A stretch of DNA of 64,000 bases from positions 3,162,001 to 3,226,000 of the forward strand of contig NZ_CP095050.1 in the NCBI RefSeq assembly GCF_022921075.1, written 5' to 3'. This document shows, one piece after another, positions 57,912 to 64,000 of the stretch. Position 1 is the stretch's first letter. Each line of letters starts with the position of its first letter. The DNA comes from Hymenobacter sp. 5317J-9 (GTDB taxonomy: Bacteria; Bacteroidota; Bacteroidia; Cytophagales; Hymenobacteraceae). Under the pieces are notes generated by a model that saw only the letters and a program-made list of their open reading frames with translations, ran no database searches and was not told the origin of the DNA. The position numbers were made by a program, and so were the translations under genes.

Positions 57912-59240
57912 TCAGTATCCGTACTTCTCGCCCCACCAGCCGCGCAGGCGCTCCTGAATTTTCTGTTCGCTGGCGTTGTGGCCCGGCTCGTAGAAGCGGG
58001 TGCCACTGAGGGCGTCGGGCAGGAACTCCTGCTCCTCGAAGTTGCCTTCGCCGTTGTGCGAGTAAGCATACTCCTTGCCGTAACCGAGCTGCTTCATCAG
58101 CCGCGTGGGGGCGTTGCGCAGCGGCACCGGCACAGGATACACGCCGTGGGCCTTCACTTCGGCTTGCGCCGCCCGAATGGCCAGATAAGAGGCGTTGCTT
58201 TTGGGCGAAGTAGCCAGGTACACCACGGTCTGAGCCAAAATGAGGTCCGACTCGGGCAGGCCGATGACGGTGCAGGCCTGAAAGCAACTCGTGGCCAGCA
58301 TCAGGGCGTTGGGGTTGGCGTTGCCAATGTCTTCGGACGCCAGAATGACCATGCGCCGCGCAATGAACTTCACGTCCTCACCGCCTTCCAGCATCACGGC
58401 CAGGTAGTAGAGGGCGGCATTGGGGTCGGAACCGCGCATGCTTTTGATGAAGGCCGAAATGACGTCGTAGTGCATCTCGCCACCCTTGTCGTAGCGCGCC
58501 AGCGGGCGCTGGGCCACCTGCTGCACCACGGCATCGGTCACCTGCACCACGCCCTTTTTGTCGGGCGGCGTGCTCTGCACCACAATTTCGAGCAGGTTGA
58601 GCAGCTTGCGGGCATCGCCACCGCTCAGGGCCAGCAGGGCATGGTCTTCCACCAGCTTCACCTTTTTTTGCTGCAGGGCCGCGTCTTCGGTCAGGGCCTT
58701 GTTCACCAGGTCGCGCAGGGTTTCCGCGCTCAGCGGCTCCAGCACGTACACCTGGCAGCGCGAGAGCAAGGCCGGAATGACTTCAAACGACGGATTCTCG
58801 GTGGTGGCGCCAATGAGCGTGACCGTGCCGTGCTCCACCGCCCCCAGCAAGGCATCCTGCTGGGCTTTGCTGAAGCGGTGAATTTCGTCAATAAACAATA
58901 CAGTGCCCCGCTGCCGCCGGGCTTTCTCAATGACGTCGCGCACGTCCTTCACGCCCGCATTGATGGCGCTCAAGGCCGAAAAGGGCTGTTTCAACTCGCT
59001 GGCCAGCAGGTGGGCCAGAGTGGTTTTGCCCACGCCGGGCGGACCCCACAAAATGAGACTGGGCAGCCGGCCGGCGTTGAGGTAGCGGCGCAGCACGCCG
59101 GTTTCGCCCACTAGGTGCTGCTGGCCGGCGTAGTCGGCCAGGCGGCGCGGGCGCTGGCGCTCGGCCAGGGGCGCGTCGGGCCCGGGCGCGGGCGGCGGGG
59201 TGAAGGCGGTGGGTTCGTCGTCGGGGAAAAGGGAAGCCAT
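57912..59240 (-). CDS. rarA: replication-associated recombination protein A (RarA/MgsA, AAA+)
   Basis: The 442-residue protein has the RarA order: [20 protein letters not shown], Walker [16 protein letters not shown] (about 60-74), [20 protein letters not shown] (Walker B), [14 protein letters not shown] (sensor I), and the C-terminal tetramerisation part with [28 protein letters not shown]. RarA acts at stalled replication forks with SSB. The gene is monocistronic; its start overlaps the upstream GT39 promoter region on the opposite strand by about 100 bases. Confidence 0.95.
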   Translation of the reverse strand: MASLFPDDEPTAFTPPPAPGPDAPLAERQRPRRLADYAGQQHLVGETGVLRRYLNAGRLPSLILWGPPGVGKTTLAHLLASELKQPFSALSAINAGVKDVRDVIEKARRQRGTVLFIDEIHRFSKAQQDALLGAVEHGTVTLIGATTENPSFEVIPALLSRCQVYVLEPLSAETLRDLVNKALTEDAALQQKKVKLVEDHALLALSGGDARKLLNLLEIVVQSTPPDKKGVVQVTDAVVQQVAQRPLARYDKGGEMHYDVISAFIKSMRGSDPNAALYYLAVMLEGGEDVKFIARRMVILASEDIGNANPNALMLATSCFQACTVIGLPESDLILAQTVVYLATSPKSNASYLAIRAAQAEVKAHGVYPVPVPLRNAPTRLMKQLGYGKEYAYSHNGEGNFEEQEFLPDALSGTRFYEPGHNASEQKIQERLRGWWGEKYGY

Positions 59241-59346
59241 GGCGGGGTTTTGGGCAAAGGTCGGGCAGGGGCAGGTATCAACGGCCAGCCGGGCGGCCGG
59301 TTGCCACGCCAGACTCCCTTACGGGCCCAGCGCCAACGGCTGCGCG

Positions 59347-59354
59347 TACCTTTG
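59347..59354 (+). promoter_or_regulatory. -7 box (TACCTTTG) of the GT39 gene, almost leaderless
   Basis: Perfect TAnnTTTG match ending three bases before the ATG at 59358. The transcript would start at or just after that ATG, implying a leaderless message or a later start. Confidence 0.55.
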
Positions 59355-59357
59355 ACC

Positions 59358-60848
59358 ATGACTTTTTTCCGGCGGCGCTTTGGGGCGGCTTCTCGCATCG
59401 ACTGGCTGGCGCTGGGGCTGCTGGGGGCACTGGCGGTGCTGTTTGGCTGGCAGGCCGGAACGCCGGTGCTGCACGTGTGGGACGAGGCCCGCCTGGCCGT
59501 AAATGCCGCTGAAATGCTGCAAAGCGGCGACTGGCTCGTTACGCGCTACAACGGGCAGCCCGATTTATGGAATACCAAGCCGCCGCTGCTCATCTGGCTG
59601 CAAGCCGGCTGCCTGCACGTGCTGGGCTACAACATGTGGGCCCTTCGGCTGCCGTCGGTATTAGCTGCTCTGGGCACGGCCGGGCTGCTGTACCGGTTTG
59701 GGTGCCGCACGCTGCGCAGCCGTTTCGTGGGCGCGTTTGCAGCCCTGATTCTGGCCACCAGCCCCGGCTTCAACGGCACCCACGTGTCCCGTTTCGGCGA
59801 TTATGACGCGCTGCTCACCCTGGCGCTCACGGCAACGGCCTTGCAGTGGTACCGGTATGCCCACCAACGGCAGGCGAAGCAACTGTGGCGGGGCGCCGCG
59901 TGGTTTGCGGTGGCCCTGCTCACCAAATCGGCGGCGGCGGTGCTGCTGCTCCCCGCCGTGGGCGCGGGGTGGCTGGCCCTGCCCGGCGGGCGCTGGGCCA
60001 CCCGGCAATGGCGCACGTACGGGGCCATTATCGGGGCGTTTGGGCCACTGTTGCTGTTCTATTTGCTGCGAGAAGCCGCCGCGCCGGGCTACCTCGCGGC
60101 TACCTGGTTCAACGACTGGTACGGGCGCATCAGTCAGCACATTGTCACGGTGCAGTATCCGTGGTGGATATATTTCCAACGGCTGTTTTTCCCGGGCTTG
60201 CTCACCTGGAGCTGGCTGCTTCCCGTGGGCGGCTGGCTGGCCAGTTCAAACGCGGCAGCGCTGCCCAGGCGGCACTTTGCCCGGTTTGCCGGCTTGCTTG
60301 TGCTCACGTTTCTGGTCATCATTTCAGCGGCACGTACCCGGCTGGGGTGGTACAGCGCCCCGGTCTACCCCCTGGCTGCCCTGCTCTGCGCACTGGGCCT
60401 GGAGCATGTGGTGCGGGCCGTCCGGACGCGCTGGCGCTGGTCACGGCCGGTAGTGGTGGGCCTCCTCACAGTGGCCACAGCGATGCCGGCGGGCCTGCTG
60501 CTCTACCACGAGCACCGGCGTTGGGAAAGTGAAAAAGCCGACCCCATGCTGCACTTCGGCTACCAGCTGCCGCCGCTGCTCACCCTGCAGCCGCGGCCCC
60601 GCGCCGTCACCATCGTGCAGGCCGAGCGCTACCAGGCGGTGCTGCTTTTCTACGTGGCCGCGCTGCGCCAAGCGGGCATCGCGCCGGCCGTGGTGGCGCC
60701 GGGCCGCCTGCCGCAGTTGCGCCCGGGGCAGCGGGTGTTGGTTTGCTCCGATTCGGCCCGAAGCCATGTGCTGCGCCAGTACCGGGCGCAGCCCGAACCT
60801 GCCATGGCCGGGGGCACGCTTCTGCAAATTCTGGGCAGCCGGGAATAA
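59358..60848 (+). CDS. GT39/ArnT-like membrane glycosyltransferase
   Basis: This 496-residue protein has at least ten membrane helices and the ArnT/PMT layout: HVWDEARLAVNAAEMLQSGDW near the N-terminus (acidic catalytic loop W-D-E-A), NTKPPLLIWLQAG, FGDYDALLTLALTATALQW, and LLTKSAAAVLLLPAVGAGWLALPGGRW. The C-terminal soluble part (about 400-496) has a VTIVQAERYQAVLLFYVAALRQAG segment. It likely transfers a sugar from a polyprenyl phosphate donor to lipid A, a cell-wall polymer or a protein in the periplasm. Start: ATG 59358 directly after the -7 box. The DMT gene follows 81 bases later. Confidence 0.88.
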   Translation: MTFFRRRFGAASRIDWLALGLLGALAVLFGWQAGTPVLHVWDEARLAVNAAEMLQSGDWLVTRYNGQPDLWNTKPPLLIWLQAGCLHVLGYNMWALRLPSVLAALGTAGLLYRFGCRTLRSRFVGAFAALILATSPGFNGTHVSRFGDYDALLTLALTATALQWYRYAHQRQAKQLWRGAAWFAVALLTKSAAAVLLLPAVGAGWLALPGGRWATRQWRTYGAIIGAFGPLLLFYLLREAAAPGYLAATWFNDWYGRISQHIVTVQYPWWIYFQRLFFPGLLTWSWLLPVGGWLASSNAAALPRRHFARFAGLLVLTFLVIISAARTRLGWYSAPVYPLAALLCALGLEHVVRAVRTRWRWSRPVVVGLLTVATAMPAGLLLYHEHRRWESEKADPMLHFGYQLPPLLTLQPRPRAVTIVQAERYQAVLLFYVAALRQAGIAPAVVAPGRLPQLRPGQRVLVCSDSARSHVLRQYRAQPEPAMAGGTLLQILGSRE

Positions 60849-60929
60849 AACGCGCCGGCCCGGTAAGGCATTCGGCCGCCGCGGCCCGACCTTTGTGGCC
60901 CGCGCCACGGCGCGCTTTGCTCCTTTCCT

Positions 60930-61865
60930 ATGCGCAACCAGTTCCGCGTGCACGCGGCCCTTCTCGTCGTCACCATCATCTACGCGGCCAATTATAGCTT
61001 GTCGAAGGATGTGATGCCGCACTACCTCCACCCGTTCGGCATTGTCACGCTGCGCATTGTGGGGGCCATTCTTTTCTTCGCCATCATCAAATTTTTTGTA
61101 GCCCGCGAGGATAAAATCATTGGCCGGGCCGACAACCTCCGCTCCATTGCCTGCGGCGTGCTGGGCATCGGCCTCAACCAGCTCCTGTTCTTCTCAGGCC
61201 TGAACCTGACGGCCCCCATCAGTGCCTCGCTCCTGCAAACGGTGGCCCCCATTGTGGTGGTCATCGCCTCGGCTGTGCTGCTGAGCGAGCGCATCACGCT
61301 GCCCCGGGCGCTGGGCATCGGGGTGGGTGCCGTGGGCGCGGCTACCCTCATTCTGGGCCGCAATGCGCAAACGGCCGCGGTGTACCCGCAGGGCACGCTG
61401 GGCAATATTTTCATACTGCTCAATGCCACGGTGTTTGGCATTTACCTGGTCATCGTTACGCCGCTCATGCGCAAGTACCACCCGTTCACAGTGCTGGGGC
61501 GGGTGTTTCTGGTGGGTGGCTTCATTGCCATTCCGTTTGGTTGGCGCGAGGCCCTGGAGGCCGATTACGCCAGCTTTCCGCCCTACATCTGGGCCGAAGT
61601 CGGGTTCATGATTTTCTTCCTCACCATCCTCTCCTACCTGCTCAACAACTGGGCCCTGAAATACGCCTCTCCCGCCCTGCTGGGCGTGTACATCTACCTG
61701 CAGCCGGTGCTGGCCGTGCTCATTGCCGTGAGCCTGGGCAAAGACCACCTCACCTGGGGCAAGGCCGGGCAGGCGGCGCTCATTTTCCTGGGCGTGTGGC
61801 TGGTGAGCCAAAAGCCCAAAGCGGCCCGGGCGCCGGCCGTGGCCGCAGAAGCAGCGCCAAACTAA
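60930..61865 (+). CDS. DMT family transporter (EamA domain pair)
   Basis: The 311-residue product has ten membrane helices and two EamA repeats: ANYSLSKDVMPHYLHPFGIVTLRI, GLNLTAPISASLLQTVAPIVVV in the first, and LNNWALKYASPALLGVYIYLQPVLAV in the second. EamA transporters export small metabolites (for example amino acids or nucleobases), but the substrate is not visible. It is in the same orientation as the GT39 gene but 81 bases apart; no terminator was seen between. Confidence 0.9.
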   Translation: MRNQFRVHAALLVVTIIYAANYSLSKDVMPHYLHPFGIVTLRIVGAILFFAIIKFFVAREDKIIGRADNLRSIACGVLGIGLNQLLFFSGLNLTAPISASLLQTVAPIVVVIASAVLLSERITLPRALGIGVGAVGAATLILGRNAQTAAVYPQGTLGNIFILLNATVFGIYLVIVTPLMRKYHPFTVLGRVFLVGGFIAIPFGWREALEADYASFPPYIWAEVGFMIFFLTILSYLLNNWALKYASPALLGVYIYLQPVLAVLIAVSLGKDHLTWGKAGQAALIFLGVWLVSQKPKAARAPAVAAEAAPN

Positions 61866-61941
61866 AAAAGGCCTGGGCATGGCGTGCGCGGTTCATGGGG
61901 CACTCATCGGAGGTTTCGGAGGTTCGTATAGTAGTCTGGTG

Positions 61942-61955
61942 CGGGCACTTGCCCG
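61942..61955. promoter_or_regulatory. palindrome upstream of ClC gene
   Basis: CGGGCACTTGCCCG is a palindrome of 6-bp arms around CT, 34 bases before the ClC ATG. It could be an operator. Confidence 0.35.
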
Positions 61956-61988
61956 TTCCGGCCTCCTTCACACCCTGTTCCTTGTCCT

Positions 61989-63875
61989 ATGAAACATTCG
62001 CCGCTGGCTCAGGCCGGCATTCCCATTGCCCCCTCCCTCGAACCCACCCTGGCCGACGACGGCGTGCGGCCCCGCCTGGCGCCCGACAAGCAGCGCCTGG
62101 TGCGCATTTCGGCGCTGGCGGTGCTGGTGGCCGTCACCATCAGCCTGGTGGCCCGCCTGCTGGTATATCTGATTAACCTGGTCACAAACCTGGTTTTTCA
62201 CGGCGAGTTTGCGCTCGAATACCACTCCCCGGCCGACAACCACTTGGGCCTGTGGGTCATCATCATGCCGGTTTTGGGCGGGCTCGTGGTGAGCTTCATG
62301 GCCCTGTATGGCTCCAAGGCCATTCGCGGCCACGGCATTCCGGAGGCCATGGAGCAGATTCTGACCAACCAAAGCCGCATCAAGCCGTCCATTATGTACC
62401 TCAAGCCGCTTTCGGCGGCCATTTCCATTGGCACGGGCGGGCCGTTTGGCGCCGAGGGGCCCATTATCGCCACGGGCGGCGCGCTGGGTTCCACCCTGGG
62501 CCAGCTCATCAACATCACGCATCACGAGCGCAAGGTGCTGCTGGCGGCGGGCGCCACGGCGGGCATGTCGGCCATTTTCGGCACGCCCATCGCGGCGGTT
62601 TTCCTGGCCATCGAGCTGCTGCTGTTTGAGTTTTCGCCCCGCTCGCTGCTGCCGGTGGCGCTGGCCTGCATCACGGGCGCGGCGGGGCACCACCTGTTGT
62701 TTGAGCAGGGCGCCACGTTTCCCATGCCGGCGCTGCTGGCGCCCAGCAACGGCGCACTGGCCACCTACAGCGCCATTGGCCTGCTGGTGGGGCTGGCGTC
62801 GGTGGGCGTCACGAAGCTGGTGTATTTCATCGAAGACAGCTTTGAGGAGTTGCCTTTCCACTGGGGCTGGTGGCCGGCGCTGGGCGGCCTGGCCGTGGGC
62901 GTCATCGGCTACTTCGCGCCGCGCACGCTGGGCGTGGGCTACGAAAACATCACCACCGTGCTGTCGGGCACGGCGCCCCTGAGCCTGCTGCTCACGCTGT
63001 GTTTCCTGAAATTTGCCTCGTGGGCCATTTCGTTGGGCAGCGGCACGTCGGGCGGCACGCTGGCGCCGCTGCTCACCATCGGCGGGGCCACGGGCGCACT
63101 GCTGGGCGTGGCCATCAAGCACTTCTTTCCGGCTTCGGATATCGTTATTCCGCTGGCGGCGCTGGTGGGCATGGCGGCCATGTTTGCCGGGGCTTCGCGG
63201 GCGCTGCTTACCTCCATCGTGTTTGCGGTGGAAGCCACGGGCCAGGCGCAGGCGCTGCTGCCGCTGCTGGGGGCCTGCACCGGGGCCTACTTGGTGTCTT
63301 TCCTGCTGATGGGCAACACCATCATGACTGAAAAAATAGCCCGGCGCGGCGTAAAAACGCCCGTCGACTACGAGCCCGACCTGCTCGACAAGGTGAACGT
63401 GGGCCGCGTGCTGCGAAACGGCATGGTGGCCATCAGCACCGACAACAGCATCCGGGAAGTACGCGAGTGGGTGGAGCGCGACACCGACCGCACCGGCCCT
63501 CATTTGGTGGTCGTGAACCCCGATGGCGCCTTTGCCGGCATCGTGAGCACCGTGGCCCTGGCCGGCTGGCACGCCGACGAGGCCGCCCCCATCAGCACCT
63601 TGCTGCAGCCCCGCACCGTGGCCGTGCAGGCCACCGACACCCTGCGCACCGCCGTGGAGCGCATGGCCCGCGAAAACGTGGACGTGCTGCCCGTGCTCGG
63701 CAGCGAAGCTCAGGTGAGCGGCATCATCTCCTACCGCGACATCCTGATGGCCTACAAAAACCGTCTCGAAGACGACACCAAAGCCGCTCCGCATATTTTG
63801 CTCAAGCGCAAAAGCCTGCGCGTGCTACTGCGCGGCCAAGCCCTGTTTCAGAAGCAGAAAACGGAGCTTGAATAG
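61989..63875 (+). CDS. ClC-type chloride channel/transporter with C-terminal CBS pair
   Basis: The 628-residue protein has the ClC selectivity elements GHGIPEAME, GTGGPFGAEGPIIATGGALGS (gating Glu in GAEGP), and GSGTSGGTLAPLLTIGGATG, in a fold of about 17-18 membrane helices (40-450). Two CBS domains follow (about 480-595; VLRNGMVAISTDNSIREV and LLQPRTVAVQATDTLRTAVERM). The CBS pair likely senses adenine nucleotides. It may be a Cl-/H+ antiporter or a channel; the external and internal Glu pattern was not resolved. A terminator follows 55 bases after the stop. Confidence 0.93.
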   Translation: MKHSPLAQAGIPIAPSLEPTLADDGVRPRLAPDKQRLVRISALAVLVAVTISLVARLLVYLINLVTNLVFHGEFALEYHSPADNHLGLWVIIMPVLGGLVVSFMALYGSKAIRGHGIPEAMEQILTNQSRIKPSIMYLKPLSAAISIGTGGPFGAEGPIIATGGALGSTLGQLINITHHERKVLLAAGATAGMSAIFGTPIAAVFLAIELLLFEFSPRSLLPVALACITGAAGHHLLFEQGATFPMPALLAPSNGALATYSAIGLLVGLASVGVTKLVYFIEDSFEELPFHWGWWPALGGLAVGVIGYFAPRTLGVGYENITTVLSGTAPLSLLLTLCFLKFASWAISLGSGTSGGTLAPLLTIGGATGALLGVAIKHFFPASDIVIPLAALVGMAAMFAGASRALLTSIVFAVEATGQAQALLPLLGACTGAYLVSFLLMGNTIMTEKIARRGVKTPVDYEPDLLDKVNVGRVLRNGMVAISTDNSIREVREWVERDTDRTGPHLVVVNPDGAFAGIVSTVALAGWHADEAAPISTLLQPRTVAVQATDTLRTAVERMARENVDVLPVLGSEAQVSGIISYRDILMAYKNRLEDDTKAAPHILLKRKSLRVLLRGQALFQKQKTELE

Positions 63876-63930
63876 CTTGTGATGGTGAGGAGCGCCAGCT
63901 TCTTCCTTACTATTACATTGGTGTTTAATG

Positions 63931-63963
63931 AAAAAGGCCCGGCTTTTCAGCCGGGCCTTTTTC
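63931..63963 (+). terminator. Rho-independent terminator after the ClC gene
   Basis: AAAAAGGCCCGGCT-tttc-AGCCGGGCCTTTTT is a perfect stem with flanking A and T runs. The last 37 bases of the window hold only a short GTATTGC/GCAATAC inverted repeat and no identifiable gene. Confidence 0.9.
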
Positions 63964-64000
63964 GTATTGCTTAAGGCAATACTTACAAGTGAATCACCTC

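Noticed and set aside
61968..63794. 608-codon minus-strand frame opposite the ClC gene
   Set aside because: ClC selectivity motifs and CBS domains are on the plus strand; the minus frame is Gln/His/Arg low complexity.
1..64000. CRISPR arrays, IS elements, prophage and integrase genes
   Set aside because: No regularly spaced repeats, no transposase or integrase motifs and no phage structural genes were found; the palindromes are dispersed and not arrayed.

Overview
The window looks like a chromosomal segment of a high-GC member of the Bacteroidota, most likely Hymenobacter or a close relative in the Cytophagales. The evidence is indirect: a TonB-dependent receptor followed by a DUF4249 lipoprotein, OmpA/PD40 proteins, paired amidohydrolases with signal peptides, DUF6929, DUF418 and DUF4178 proteins, TAnnTTTG-type -7 promoter boxes just upstream of several genes, and few Shine-Dalgarno sequences. 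There is no phage, transposase, CRISPR array or rRNA. Most genes are core or lineage-typical.

Layout. 1-8.5 kb: the end of a monooxygenase-like protein, hscB, tRNA-Leu(CAA), a lactonase lipoprotein, an AI-2E-type transporter, a CarH-like B12 photosensor domain without a DNA-binding domain, two divergent paralogous small proteins, a DUF6929 protein and a sigma-54 activator with a variant GAFTGA loop. 8.6-18.7 kb (minus strand): an amidohydrolase and a compact cluster of unfamiliar genes. These are two acidic/glycine-zipper paralogues, an HExxH metallopeptidase-like protein, a 684-residue protein of unknown family, a PLP-dependent alpha-oxoamine-synthase-like enzyme, and an 870-residue protein joining a deaminase-like motif, a peptidoglycan-binding domain, a lysozyme/GH19-like domain and a CHAP/NlpC-like domain. 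This cluster is the best candidate for an undescribed system. 18.9-25.4 kb (plus): a polyamine-linked membrane operon of speD, DUF4178, a tiny membrane protein, DUF350, a membrane-fused spermidine synthase, a Tat-type FAD oxidoreductase (frameshifted) and a His-containing membrane protein. The two clusters share a 227-bp divergent promoter region that holds two CGAAA/TTTCG palindromes and a sigma-54-like site.

25.5-35 kb (minus): a ricin-lectin/OmpA fusion, a NarL-type response regulator with its TPR histidine kinase, and two large amidohydrolases in which two of three domains have lost the HxH metal motif. 35-44 kb: DUF2945, DUF418 (frameshifted), a lipoprotein, an amino-acid permease, two Spy/CpxP-like proteins (one behind a good sigma-54 site), a persulfide-dioxygenase/rhodanese fusion, a GNAT and sbcD. 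44-64 kb: an alpha/beta hydrolase, sbcC (frameshifted), an HNH nuclease, thioredoxin, the TonB receptor/DUF4249 pair, purine nucleoside phosphorylase, sppA, rarA, a GT39 glycosyltransferase, a DMT transporter and a ClC channel with CBS domains.

Three genes (FAD oxidoreductase, DUF418, sbcC) each lack one base in a G or C homopolymer. This pattern points first to sequencing error, not gene decay. Several intergenic spaces carry long imperfect palindromes that look like dispersed chromosomal repeats.
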